Source: Nageia nagi
Lineage: Eukaryota; Pinophyta
Reading direction: 5' to 3'
DNA length: 64,000 nt
Assembly: GCA_050084985.1 (NCBI GenBank)
Contig: JBITNC010000001.1
Span: 87,296,001 to 87,360,000, forward strand
Every line of letters begins with the position of its first letter. The stretch's first letter is position 1. The position numbers and the translations under genes were made by a program. Below, piece by piece: positions 36,181 to 49,600 of the stretch. A model generated the notes under the pieces. That model made no database searches and had not been told where the DNA came from. It was given only the letters and a program-made list of their open reading frames with translations.

Positions 36181-37873
36181 AAAAATGGTTGAGTGAGGTA
36201 GAGGAACGTAGCAAGTGTTTACAACAGGGGAAGAAGCAGATGAGGTTGATGATGATGGAAGTGGCTGTCATCTAGCAGGTTTGGGTGGTGTTGTCCTCAC
36301 TAGATCAAGTTCTCTATGAGTTGATCTCATGGATAAAGTTCATTTATGTCCAATCTTAGGCATTTTTAATGAAAAAATTAAGGCATTAGGGGTTTATCTT
36401 GCTACTTTGATGGCCAACAAGGGTTTACCTGATGGTCTTAATTATAGTTTGTATTGGAAGGTTGTATGTATTCATTGGTCTTGTTCATAGAAGATTCAAA
36501 ACTATGGTTGGATGATGAATGAGGGATGCTAGAAGCATCTGTGGGGTTGATCCATTATATTTTGAACATGGTCCTCTAGAAGGGGAGGATCTATTTGTTG
36601 ATGATGCCCTATGGGGCTATTTGGCTTAGGTTCATTAGAAGCAAGGTTGTATGCAAGATCCTTAGGATAATTTTTAAAGAATATTTAGTATCCTTTACAT
36701 CTAAATATTGAAGTCAGCAACCCCATCCTTTGATCCATCAGAAGTTGGGAAGTTTCTAAGATCTCTTGAAGTTTGAAACTTTATTGTTAGCATATTTGTT
36801 AATGGGGTAGCTTCAAGAATCTTTTTTAAATCAAGTACATCATCTTGGAAGGATCTCTTCAACCTTGCTATATTATGGAGAAGGGTCCTTTGGGGCCTCT
36901 ATTCTTATTGATTTAGCCTTTCCTATGCAACTACTAAGTCTGTATGGTAGCCAGGGATGAAAGGATATGTCATCTTTGATGTATCTAGGGAGATTGCTAA
37001 ACATTGGAGGGATGGTGGTCAATGTGTCTCTATTTCTTTCTATTGGAGATATGTGTCAATCAAGGGTTGGATTGTATGGGTAGTATTTTCCTTCATTGAT
37101 AAGTGACCTTGAGTTCATTGGGCTAATTTTGACTTGAATGATGTATGGGCATGGTTTAGGGGGTTTGGACCCAACTTGAGTAGTGTATAAGCATTTCTTA
37201 GGGATCTCACACTATGACTAAGTAATGTATGGGTGTTTTTTGGTGGTCTCTCACTGTGACTGAGCTTCTTATGGGATTTTCTTGGAGGATTCTCTTTGAG
37301 ATTAAACAATATGTGGGAATTGGTTTGGACTCTTATCATTTCTAAATGATGTATGAACATTGTTTGGAATGATGGTAGAGGTATCAATTGAATGTAAAAT
37401 AGCATATTGGATTCTTGATAGGTTGAGAAGCTCTTAAATACCATAAGAAACTAATGCAAGTCAACTTAAGGTACTACAAAGTTTGGGGCTTGGATACCCT
37501 AAGTGAGAGAAACTGTTTACCATTGACAAAATTTTGTTGGTATTTTCTCCCTATCCTTTTGGCCCTTAAAATCCTTCACTATCGTTTGTTCCTTTTGGAA
37601 AATTTTGATATTTATCTTATGATTTTTCTATTTTCATCTTGATGGGAATCTCAGATTCCCTAGTTCTTCTTAAGCTTTTAGGTGTTATTTTCAATTTTGA
37701 AGTTATTTTGGTAATTATTTGTTGCTAAATTTGAATTTGGATTTTTAGAATTGGCCACCTATCAAATTGAGTCTCTCTTGTGAGCTCAATTGTAATATCT
37801 TATTAGGTTTTGGCTATGTAAAAGGCTAGGATTCCTTTCAAAAATTCATCCTCCAATCTAATTGAAAAAAAAA
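36181..37873 (+). mobile_element. Poly(A)-tailed retroinsertion with 17-bp target duplication
   Basis: The 17-bp sequence GATAGACTTTATAAGTT occurs at 36164-36180 and again at 37874-37890. The DNA between them ends in 'aattgaaaaaaaaa'. This is the signature of target-primed insertion by LINE machinery: a 5'-truncated LINE, a SINE-like unit or a reverse-transcribed transcript. Translations have stops ('EKIKALGVYLATLMANKGLPDG', 'GMKGYVIFDVSREIAKHWRD') and I could not assign a domain. A worn internal repeat lies at about 37140-37340. Confidence 0.85.
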
Positions 37874-40800
37874 GATAGACTTTATAAGTTGATGTAAGAA
37901 ATTAAAAAATAAGAAAATCAATCCATCCAAGAATTTGCATTCAAAATGCACTTGCATATGATAACCTTATCATATATGATATATTTAAAATAAATCATAC
38001 ATCAATGAATTATTAATTACTTATTAAGTTTTAAAATGATATAGAAAAGCATAAGAAAATAGAATAAATCCATTTGATTGCTTGAAATACATTATTGAAA
38101 CTAGTAATGAAGATATTGATATTAGTTTATCTGAAATGGAATTTCAAGATCATAAAAAATGCTCAAAATTGAAGTCTCTAAAAGAACACTTTTTTCCTCC
38201 ATGTTAGATTTCTCGTCATTAGCTTTTCAATGACTATTCTTATTTGTCAATCGATTTACCAATTTGAAAGTTATACCCTTCTGAAGTTTTTGGAGGGAAA
38301 AATAAATTTGAAGGTTTAAAAATAAAGTTGTTATCCATTCTTGGTGGGATCCATGGTATCCAAGCAATAGAGCACATCAACATGCTTAGTTGGAAACTAA
38401 AGCAAAGTTAACAAGTTAAAAAAGGATGCATTGGTTAAAGACTAGATGGCTAACAAAAAGTTGACAGATGATTGATGAAAAGTTAATGAATGATCCAAAT
38501 AATCGATATATGGTTGACAAATAAAGTAGATAATCAAACCCACCTATTGATATTTGACCAATCTAAAGGTCCTACATTTTGTACCAATTTATTTGGTTTG
38601 CCCTCCATATGATTATTTATGTTGTGGTAAAATAATTCTTAGGTGAAAAAAAATAGATAACTAATATTAGTTATAAAATAAAATTAAAGTATAACTAATA
38701 GAAATTATTAGTCATAAATAAAAATATAAAACATGTGATTTATTTAGAAAGGGAGCATGTTTTAACCCATTAATTGTACTTTAGTATACTTACATAAAAT
38801 TATAAAATAAGGAATAAAGGAGGAGAAATACATCCTCTCATTCCATATTTATTCTCTCAAGTATGAATAGAATTTCTTAAATCATTCACACTCACGCTTC
38901 AAGGAGAATAAGTAAAGTAGGGGAACTCTTTAGGGAAGGTTTCATATATTATTTTTAACACTCATTTAAGTGTTTTTCTACCCTTGTGTTGGGATAAATT
39001 CTAAGACTTTCCATTGTGTTTAGAAGCAAGTTGTAGCTCATTTGGAGAGTGTTTTGGTGGTCCTTTGGAGGATATTATTATACTTCTTCAATATTGAATA
39101 GAAGGAGTTCTTTTTTTTTGATGGGGTTTTCTTATAGAGATGGGCTTTCCCAAGGTACAATAGTTTTCATAATTGTGTGGTGATGTTCTCTTATCATTTG
39201 GGAAATTTTTGGTTAGATAGTTACTTAAATTTTATTTGCACATACTTAGAGTCTAAGTATGATAAATATGTATTTGATGAGATAAGGCATGCCATAGATA
39301 ACATATATTAATTGATCATTAATCATGATAATGCTTCCATTGATACCAACGCTACTATTCATGTTGCTCAAGAGGATGTTCTACTTATAGATACAATGAT
39401 ACAAAGCTTCAAATTCCAATGTAACCAAGAGCTTAATACTAAACTTGGCACAAGAGTAAAGTTTGCCCAACTTCATATAAAATATTTGTAAGACACATAT
39501 TCTATACTTACTATCTAAAATTTTGAAGAAATATTTAATACTATTAAACAACATATAAAGGAAAGTAATGATGATTGGATAGCTGATTATGAATGAAAAT
39601 TATTTTCCTATTTCATCTCATCTAAAATAGGATTATATTTCATATAGTTTAGGATTGTACTTCATGAGGAGTAGATTGTAGTTGCATTACGTATTGTACA
39701 TCTTTAATTATCATCTTATGTCACCATGTATCTTATCGTGTGATGGTCATTTCAGTCTTGTTACTAAGTCATGTAAGTCTCTTTGTCAGTCAATTTATCA
39801 GTATGTCAATCTTATGGCCAATTTGAAAAAATTCAAAAATCATATTTTTTTTAGAAAGATATAAATGATAAAAAATTAGAGAAAAAATGTTAAAATAGCT
39901 GTAAGAAATTATGAAAGGAATTAAAACATAAAATTGGGCTTATAAGATAAATTTCAACATGATTCATTGAGATGCCCAAGCGTGACCACTTGGGAATTTA
40001 CAAAAAATCATAAAAGTAATTTCATATTTAGACACCTCTTTAAAATTAGATCAAGTTAAAAAAAAAAAAAGATATCAAATTTTTGCCAAATCAAAATTTA
40101 CGGCCATTTGAAGTTTGCAAGTACTAAAAAAGAGCATAACATAGGTTTATTTCAACTTTAAAATCAATAATTTTCTCTTAGAAAATGGTAATATCAATTA
40201 TTTTTTATTAAATTAATTTTATATTTCTAATGCATAAAGTAATAATGCTAATTAGATTTTTGTAGAAAAATTTATGCTTGTTGTAAGTTGGCACTTTTAT
40301 GAAAATGATAGGTTTGCAAGAAATGCAAAATCACCAACCAAGAAGATCAAAATTATTACAAGGTAAAATTAGAAGAGGAATATTTTAAATAAAGTAGCAT
40401 TTCACATATAAGAATATGTTTTGATTATTATTTCTAACTATTTCATGCAATTTTGATTGTTTTCAAGAACAAGTACTACAAAATTATCAAAAAGTTATCA
40501 AGAAATTATAAGAATATCAAGTATGCAAGTTTTTGATCTCAAGTCACAAAGATCAACAACAATCAAGTATGCATGCATATTTTAATAATAATGATCATGT
40601 TTTCTAGCTAAATTAACTTTTTTCAAAATAAATGCAAAAATTATCAAAATTGGAGCAAAATTCTTATCAAAATGGTCAATATGAAAAGTATCAAGATAAG
40701 TCCAAGTTGTTGTTAAGGGCCATAAGTTCATACTTACTAATCATATTTTCTATAAGAATAATATGCTTCTATGATCAATTTAAAATATATATAACATTTA

Positions 40801-41443
40801 TATAGATGTCATTATGATGAATTATAATGACATTATTTTGACATGAATAGATAATATGAAACATTATTTTCATGATCATTTTGAGTAGACTATGTGATAT
40901 AATGACTCTTTTCCATAATCATTATTTTCATAGTACATGCTTGCTTGCTTATTTTACCCTTATGAAATGGGGGCATTATATTTTTAACTTGGGGTCAACC
41001 AAATTAAGAAAATAAAATAATATCAATTTAATCATAAGATCAAATTCAATATTCAAATCAAAATTTAAGAGAATCGATCTAATATTAGAAACCAATAAAA
41101 GGGGTTAAGGTCAATTTTTAGTTTCAATCTCAATATCATTTCAAGCATATTTTAGTAAGAATCACAAGGTCAAAATCAAAGGATTAGTTGATAGAAATTA
41201 TAGGATATAAATTCTTAGTTCCTAAGCATCAATTCTTAGGCATTAGGGAAAAAAATCATACAAGTTAATAAATTCAAGATCAATATATTTAAAGGTATTA
41301 ATTTTGTCAAATCAAATGAGTCAATTAAGAAATTTTTAATCATTGATATTTGAGACATAAGATCATTTTCAATTTCTCTTGGGGGATACCCTTCGAAATA
41401 CAAAAGGTTATTCTTCCAATACTATATATTGTTTTTCATGATC

Positions 41444-41675
41444 CACATTTCTATGTTTATAATTTTATGATTCATATTGCTATGCTCACAATTCTATCTT
41501 TAACATTGTTATGTTCATACTTCTATGTTTCACATTGTTATGTTCATACTTATATTATTCACATTGTTATGCTCATTATTCTATGATTCATATTATTATG
41601 GTCATACTTCTATGATTCACATTGTTATGTTCACAATTATATGATTCACATTGTCACTCTCACACTTCTACATTC
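41444..41675 (+). repeat. Minisatellite, 29 bp x 8
   Basis: Units such as 'cacattgttatgttcatact-tctatgatt' start at 41444, 41473, 41502, 41531, 41560, 41589, 41618 and 41647, exactly 29 bp apart. Confidence 0.9.
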
Positions 41676-42049
41676 ATATTCCTATGACATGACCCTTTCC
41701 AATTTCTTGGGGCATTAAGAATGAATGACTCATTTTTTACTTTAGAATAAATAAGTACTGTAGATCCCTACATTAAAATTCTTGAAGAAGGTCCCGGGGT
41801 ATTCTAATTGTTATCATGAGTTCGCCTTAATGTCCCCGGGAGCTATTCCGGAATAAATAAAAGGCCGGAGTCCGTGAGTAAACCTTTCCGGAATGAAAAG
41901 AAGAGGTCGCGGAGAATAAGATAGACATATTTTGGCAAAGACCGAATTTCGGAACAAAATGATGTCGGCAAGGCGGTCAGGTTTCGGCAAGGACCAAGTT
42001 CCGGAAAAAAAATGAAGTAAGCACAAGTGCCTCCGGGAAACAAAGCATT

Positions 42050-42450
42050 CCGGATATATGAAGATGACATCACGGAAAAGAAGAAGCTCATAATTGCAAA
42101 GGAAACCGGAGTCCGGAGGGGATGACGTCTGCAAGGAGTAACTTCGTATCCGGAGCCTTTGAGTAAAGCATTCCGGAGAAGCAAGAAGGTGACGTCAGCA
42201 AGAAGGGACGAGATTCACAGTTGCAAAGGAAATCGGAGCCCGGAACAGATGACATCAGCAAAGAGAAATTTAGTTCCGGAACCAGCGAGCGGGAAATTCC
42301 GGAGATTCAAAGGTGACGTCACAAGGAGATATAAAGTTTACATTCGTAAAGCAAACCGGAGCCCGGAATGGATGACATCATCAAGGAGCAATTTAGTGTC
42401 CGGAGCCAGTGAATAAAGAAGTCCGGAGATTCAAGGCTGACGTCAGGCGA
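42050..42450 (+). promoter_or_regulatory. Phased array of CRE-like and TCCGGA motifs in the solo LTR
   Basis: TGACRTCA-type boxes (TGACGTCA or TGACATCA, some with one change) occur at about 42065, 42123, 42190, 42249, 42314, 42373 and 42438. Spacings alternate between about 58 and 66 bp, a dimer of about 124 bp. Each box follows a CCGGA motif. TGACG-containing boxes are bound by plant bZIP (TGA) factors, so this looks like the LTR's enhancer; activity is inferred. Confidence 0.7.
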
Positions 42451-42735
42451 AGGGGAAAAAATTAACATTTGGGATTAAGACCGCGTCCAGAGGAAAATAG
42501 GCCGCAATGAAAGATCGAAGAGTCCGAGTCGGAGAATTGAACATTCCGGGAGAGAAGGAAGTCTGCAAAATACCTGAGCGCCATCATCAGGGAACCGAAT
42601 CGTCGGCGATCTGCCCAATTTTGTAACAGTCGGCCAAGTGTCATATGTAGGTGATATCAGTTCAAGAAGGCCAGAATCTTGCGGCCGTTTTGTAAACGTT
42701 TCTATTCTGTAATCTTGTAACTGTTATTAATACAG

Positions 42736-42743
42736 TATAAATA
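42736..42743 (+). promoter_or_regulatory. TATA box of the solo LTR
   Basis: TATAAATA about 300 bp after the motif array and followed by 'gaaaataaagagaaacgaggg', where the LTR transcript could start. Confidence 0.6.
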
Positions 42744-44031
42744 TATGAAAATAAAGAGAAACGAGGGTCGAAAGCCTAGTATTGCCCTTTTCATTTGTTC
42801 TCGAAGACCTGTAGCTTCAGTCCGGTACTATGAAACCATCTTGACCTTTCTTGTCTAGCACTCGTAATTGTTATTCTTAATTTGGTTACATTGTGGCAGC
42901 TTAGCTTGTTTCCTGAGTAATAGTTGCGGGTTGCTAGTATAACTGTGTCTGCTACATGGTAGAGTAGAAGCTGGGGAGCTATTCAGAGAGTGAGAACTTG
43001 TTCTGTGGCTGCGACACTAGATTCAGGCCAAGGTTTCGCACACTGCGAAAGCCCGCGCTGAACTAGTGATCTACCCCTTTGCTTTCTCTCTCGTTACCCT
43101 ATCCCTTTACTTCCTCTCTCGTTACCCTATCCTTTTACTTCCTTTCTTGTTACCCTATCCTTTTGCTTGAATCTCTCGCTCCCTACTCTTTTCATCTCTT
43201 TCCTGTTACTTTTTCTCTACCCAATGGATAAGGAACCGGCCTTCTCCGGAGATCAGGCTGCGTCCCACAGTCTGTTCGTGAACTACTTTGGTTAAGATTG
43301 TTCCAGGCGCACATATTACACAATCTCAATCAACAAGTACCCAGAATGGTATCTCCATTAAGAAGATCACTTATTGTTCTAGCATTCTCCCTTTAAGGTA
43401 TGTTATTATAAATTCCCTTTTATGGTTGGGGCATTAATGATATAAAAATAACTCTAAGAATCATTCCCATTAGTACTTGAGATATTAAGTACCAACTAGG
43501 AATTATTATAATTGATACATGGGATATTACATATTACCTCTATGATATCTACCATTGGTAATTGGGGTATTAAGTACCACCCTTATGATATTTATCCATG
43601 CTCATATGATCACATTATTTATTTCTATATTTTTTGTATTTGTTTGTCTCCTTATCTATTGCATAAGTTCCTTGGCAATTTGAGGAGGAGATTGTATTCA
43701 TAATAATCCCTCAAGGGAGAGTACACCTTCTCTTTTACCATGTTTCCTTCCATTCGATGATTCATAGCACATATAAATTACTTAAAAGTAGAGACAAAAG
43801 AACACCTACATATCCTATTCATTATCTTGACTTCTTCCATTAAATGGTGTCTTCACTACAAAAACTAAGGTAAAGAGGGGACAAGAGATTACCATTCAAA
43901 ATGGGAAACCTACTATCATCTCCAATATCATATTTCAAGGTAATATTCTATGACTCTTGCTATCTTTCATATCATGCTTCTCTCCTTTGGAATATGAGGT
44001 TCCACATCACCACACTTCCAAAGCAAGCAAC

Positions 44032-44720
44032 TATTGACACCTATAATAGAACTCTATTTTATTAAAGTATCTAAAAATAAGATATCAATTAATGATAATA
44101 TATGTACGTTATTTAAGGTTATCCATGATATATTATTATTTTAATATGATATATTATATTATCTTACACATTTATTTCTTTTGTGATGCAAGGATCAAGG
44201 AACATTAAGCCAAGTAGATTGGACTTGGAGGACACTTGCGTATTTAAAGAGAAAATGTACATATGAGATAACTATCAAACCTTGATAGTTCTCACTCACA
44301 CGTTTGGTATTCTAGAATATTGAATGTGATTGGTGTCTCTAAATTCCACCTATCAAGATATGAATTTTACAATATCATAGGAGCTATGTTTCCTATATTT
44401 CATTTCATTTTCTATAATAGGCTTACTCTCTCATATTTACATACATGATCAAACTTCATTTCGAGGTGATCCATCAAGGTTATAGAGTGTAGGTGCTCAA
44501 TCATATAACCTTAGGTGCTCAATCATATAACCTAAGAGCCCAAGCATTAGTGTTCGAGAAGTGAAGCTAATTAGGCTCAAATTAGATCAATGAACATAGA
44601 AAACCTATTAAATCTATTCCTAGCATCTGATCTACTTTATAGGAAAGGATGATAGATACATTCTCTTAATTCTAATCTTGACAAGTATAATTTGGTACAA
44701 TAGCTAGTGTAGATGCCTAA
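44032..44720 (+). repeat. LTR-like sequence ending the second non-autonomous element
   Basis: Begins TATTGACACCTATAATAG, close to the TGTTGACACCTAAAAGTGG start at 8360. It keeps a few landmarks ('aaaccttgatagtt', 'ccacctatcaagatatgaattttacaatatca'). Much diverged; the right end is approximate. Confidence 0.45.
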
Positions 44721-46530
44721 AAATGATTTATTATTTATTTACTAAATCATATTTAGACTTCTTAAATAACTTATTGCAATATTACAAATATCAAGATAAA
44801 GTTGATATTACAATGCAATGCCCTATGCTATATTAAATGCTATATAATTTACCATGGTTCACATTTTAAAGTATCTTGAATATAACAAAGTTTATATTAT
44901 TGCTAGAGGTCGACATTCACTCATTTTTATGTCCTTCCAGCTATATATGCAAGTGGAATAGGCTAACTAACATTCACAGATGTAACTCTTTGATATGACA
45001 AGACCTTCAATAGGTGGTTATATTTCATATCTTCATCAAGAAATGATGTCTCTTGATGCCACCTATTATGAGAAATTGTTATACTCTAAGCTATGAAACT
45101 TTCTATGTTTTATGCATGCCATAATTTGACATATCCTACTCAATTAATGACGTGCTTCTCTTAGGTTGTCAATGATGTGCTTTTCTTATGTTGTCAACGA
45201 TGTACATCTTCTAGATCGAGGGTTTCAAATTTCAATGGTAAAAGTTATTGATTCATACATATGAAGATCCATCATGATCTTGCCTCCAATCTGATACCAA
45301 TCCTTCAAAGATTATTGCTATTTGCTTTTGAGGATTGTACATACACTTCATATCAAGTGCATGCTTTTCATATATATATTTGTTGTATTTGATATAATGT
45401 ACATATATAGCTCTTCTTATATTGTAGAACATTTTATTTATTATGCATATTCATATTTTATACAATTTAGAGTCTACAACTATTGCATAGAAAGTATAAG
45501 GTCTAGGATTTCATCTATACCATTTTCTATCCAAATTTCCTAAGGAAGTTAACCTAAGGGAATTGCTTGTTTTTCTTCTCCCTAAAAGTAGTAAGTATAA
45601 GGTCTAGGATTTCATCCATCATTATAATATTATATATAATATTTGAGGTAATCACCATCGTAATTGAATTTATGGAGTCCTATGCTAGATCTTCTTCTTC
45701 TTGCTAAAAATATATTTTAATGTAAAAAATTATTTTCCTTTGCAAAGGCATTTATGAATATATCTATCTACCTCAAAATAGATGGATTTGTTAAATCTAT
45801 TTCATCTTTTAATAGGGCAAACATGGAAATAAGTAACTTTGAAGGTATATAATCCTCATGAAACATTATATCCCGAATAAAAGCTTATCTTCTAATGTTA
45901 AGAATTTCTTTATTGCACAAAAATATCCTATAAAGTTATTCTCTTGTTCATTTTTGTTTGAAGATGTATATATACTACTAGCAATATATACCTTTTATTT
46001 TTCAATTAAAGCTTTTAAGATAGAGATGAGAGGCATTTGATCACAATCCACACAAAGATCTTGTTTATCTTGTGGAAGGTGCAAGATTTATAGGTCAACT
46101 GCTTCACATTACATATTTGTTACTCTATCTTTGGTAGATATAATAAATTTTTTTTCTTTATTAATATTCAAACTCCAACTACTCTTGTCAACAATCTCCT
46201 CATCATAGTTATTATGAACTACATCCAAATTAAGGATCATATCCTCATTATTTGATAAAAGATACTACTTATATCATTCAAACTTAGAGATATTAGGCCA
46301 TCAAATATTATTGATCCCCTTGGTTGAGGAAGACGAACTCAAAGGTTTTTGAAATGTTGTTCTACTTATGATTCCATTCTACAAGTAAGAATCATAATCT
46401 TGAGATTCTATGAATTCTTTCCTAAACTATTTTAACACCATTAAGATTCTAAATGCTAAAGAGATGGAGCATTATTATAAAATCTACAACAAAAAACTAG
46501 ATTCTTATAATCCATCTATCAAGTTTTACT
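44721..46530. other. A/T-rich DNA upstream of the methyltransferase gene
   Basis: No gene recognised. At 45287-45298 'aatctgatacca' is, on the minus strand, TGGTATCAGATT, nearly a copia primer-binding site, so worn minus-strand copia DNA may be present; no clear pol phrases back this. The block 'agtataaggtctaggatttcatc' occurs at 45494 and again near 45594. Confidence 0.45.
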
Positions 46531-46669
46531 GCTATGCATCAGATCTAAACATTCTCGCAAGGCCATATCCACATTCATCTTGATACAAAGTACCAACAAA
46601 GAGATCAGGTCTCCAATTCTTAATCCTATCTCTCACATAATATTTTCCATCTTCATCGGAATTATTGGC

Positions 46670-49600
46670 ATGGAGGTTGCAGAGGAAGAAGAAATATGCA
46701 ATGGTGGGGATGCGTCCTATCACTTCCATGATTTTGAGTGGGAAGATCTGAAAAATGAAATCGAGACGAAGATGAAATTGAAATTGGATAACTCATTACA
46801 ACACCAAAATCCATTAAATTACTCAGAGCCAGAGCAAGAGGAAAAGATAGACAAGAGCAGAAGCAGCAACGCAGAAGCATGGCAGAAATTTCATCAACGC
46901 CACTCCGCGGGAACATTTTTCAAAGTAAATTAGGCACGACATTCTCTTTTTCGTCCTTCTGATTCTGTCCATCTCTTCTCCCACTAAATATAAATAATTT
47001 TCTATTAATGGGTGTTTTAACCAGGAAAGAAAGTATTTGTTAAAGGAATTTCCCGAGCTGTTGACAGTAGAGGGCTCTCCTAAGCTCTTGGAGGTTGGCT
47101 GTGGGAATGCTAGCACTGTGCTTCCAATCATGAGGTGCTTTTTTTTGTATATCTTATTCTCTTCTGGGTTTTTTAGGGTAAAATGAAAATTGTTTTTCCC
47201 TGCGGAAATCTTTTTCAGTTTGTCTTATCATTTGAACTTTAATCCTATAAACAAAAAATTCAAAGTTTTCCGCAGTGCCCAAAAGTTTATGTTTTAACAT
47301 AAATAAACAAAATATTACATCAGTGGGATGACTACAGATAACATCATTTTATTGTGGCCTCTTGGCAGGGTTGTACTAAAGCACTACAAAAGCAAGAAAA
47401 ACACTATAAAAATAATTGCCTTTTCATTGAATTAAGTTGAGGGTTTACCATCTTCTCCCTTGGCCTTCGAGTAATATATTACTTGCATTCTGGATTTTGT
47501 TTTCGATATTTGAGGAGCTTTCCCTCTCCAAGCTCAATTGCAGCTTGGTGTTCAGTAGCTCCTCTTATCATTCTAAACGTTCTTTATGTTATCTTCACTT
47601 TTGTTGCCGATGACAGATCCCTAAGGGAGTTGTGCTCTTAGATGACATTTTCCAAGGTATTTTGGAATTATGATGTCCGACCACCTAATGAAATATCCAT
47701 AAAGAAACATCCATCCATCACTCATCTGCTAGCTGTTATAGTGATAACACCTCTGAAGATGTGTGCCAAAATGTTTTAGAACTTGATTAATGGCGGAATG
47801 AACATGAGTAAACTGCAAGCACTACATTCTGAAAGCACTAAAGCACCAAAAGAACAACCAGCATCAACAAATACCCATAAACATCATACATATGGTTGAC
47901 ACTATGTTTAAGGTGAAAACCCTGTGGGGCATTAATAACACTATTCAATATATTGAGATGAGCTCATCTTTTTCATCTTTGACCGGCAAGAGTATAAATG
48001 CATATCAACGACCAAAAACAATGTCACAAAACGACTTTTTGCAAGCACAACATGCTCTATCGATGATAACCTGTATACATAACACTGTCATGCCTGCAAA
48101 AACAGCAAAGTCCTGAACCGTTTTCGTTAATTTTAAACATCTATTGGTTGTACAACTATTTATCTTCCTATTTATTGATTGAATTTGCTGCCAGCATCTT
48201 CCTCTAACTCTTATCAACCAATCTGGGTGCTTTGCTTACATGTTGAGTCTAACTGTTCATTCATAACTAGGATCATTGTTAACATGTTATTGTTTATGTT
48301 GAGTTTGGTGATGTGTTTCTATATTTATTTCTTCCAACATTTAGGTCACTAGTATTCATTCATATTCCTGCTTATCATGTTTACAGGGTTCTTCTCTTCA
48401 CATGCCGTATCTAAACCAATGGTGTAACGTATATTTTCTTATTGCATGCTGATTTATGAATTTATTAAATAAGATCACTTCTTCTATCTCTGCAAGCCTT
48501 ATTTAGTTTAGGAATGTTCCTTGGACTACTGGAGTTGGGATTAGTATCCTACACATTGCTTCTTTCTTTCTTCAAAGTGAATGGATCAAGCTTTATGATG
48601 GTTGCTTCTGCTTGCTTGGGGGATGGGACAGCAAATCTGATTGGCAACTACCACTGCTGGATGCTTTCTCTCATAAAGTCTTCATCTAGTAAGACAAAGT
48701 CTCTTCTTTACTAATGTGAAAATGGCACTTCTCCTGTGCTTGAGGCAAGTCTCATGAGCTTATTTTATCACCAAAACTGGGTAGAAACTTGTTTGCATAC
48801 AATACCTTCTTCTTGGTTGTTTCTTCTTTTATTTGGTAGATTTTTCTTTGATGAAGATTAGCTTTCCTTGTGTGCATGTTGTGACTTCTTTGAAAGATAA
48901 ATCTCTAGTAGATGTCTACGTCATCATGCCGCAAGTAAAAATACTCCTTTTTTTGATCTATGCCCAAAATCTTCTGGGATTAAATGCTTCTGTGCTTGAA
49001 ACAACCTACTTTAAATTGGAACAGCTGATTCCTAGATGGCAATGCCCAAAACCAGCTATTTCATAGTTCTACGGTTGTCAAAAATGCATGAAAATTGAGG
49101 ACCTTGGACTGCAGAGCTTCCTATATCTGGTAACAATCCTTTTCCACCTTTTTAGCCTAACCTGCCGAAGTTCAAGGCTCATTTGCATAACATTGTCAAA
49201 TGCGTCTTGTTTTCATTATTTGCTATCCATTTGGAGGCCTTATATTTGAAATTGGGAACTTGTTTCGTCCAACATTCAATTGCATTATGATTCTTCTGTG
49301 CAAATTGTCATACTTATTTTGAAAGAAGAATATACATCCAAATATCATTGCTTATTAGATTTGTATGTTATAAAGTTATAAATAGGGTAACTCATTTGTG
49401 GCCGGATACACTTAGGCTGAGAATTCCTTCTTGATTCCATTTTCTGTTGTATGCATTCTGTTTCTAAACAATATTTTTGCCTACTTTCAGTCATTATAAT
49501 GATTTATTGTTGTCCTCATTTCATGAATATCCATCTCTTTTGAAAATGACTTATTGTCATCCTGGTTTACTAGGAAATTAAGAGGGCAGAAGGACTGTGA

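Larger units (their letters stand above)
41759..43335 (+). mobile_element. Solo LTR, 1577 bp, with 5-bp target duplication
   Basis: Begins TGTAGATCCC and ends TCAATCAACA (TGT...ACA ends), with AGTAC directly before (41754-41758) and after (43336-43340). It is much richer in G+C than its surroundings. It contains an array of TCCGGA and TGACGTCA-like motifs (about 42050-42450), a TATA box (42736-42743), and a transcribed-region-like 3' part. No internal coding region adjoins it, so the rest of the element was lost by LTR-LTR recombination. The open frames inside are accidental. The lineage (gypsy or copia) cannot be told. Confidence 0.9.
35700..44720 (+). mobile_element. Second non-autonomous LTR element, nested with two younger insertions
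   Basis: Sequence at 35734-35922 matches the start of the gag-like region of the element at 8360-14498 (compare 9840-9960). Sequence at 40040-40360 matches 11510-11800 ('aaaatttatgcttgttgtaagttggcacttttatgaaaat'), and an LTR-like piece begins at 44032. The order is the same in both elements, so this is a diverged relative. No 5' LTR was found. It holds a poly(A) retroinsertion (36181-37873) and a solo LTR (41759-43335). Confidence 0.6.

Noticed and set aside
37115-37444. 109-codon minus-strand frame with 'LSHSVRSLRNAYTLL'-like repeats
   Set aside because: It is antisense inside the poly(A)-ended insertion and reflects a short DNA repeat.
41350-41586. 78-codon hydrophobic frame that looks membrane-like
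   Set aside because: It is the translated 29-bp minisatellite.
41814-42644. Several 60-113 codon frames in both directions
   Set aside because: All lie inside the solo LTR and come from its GC-rich motif array.
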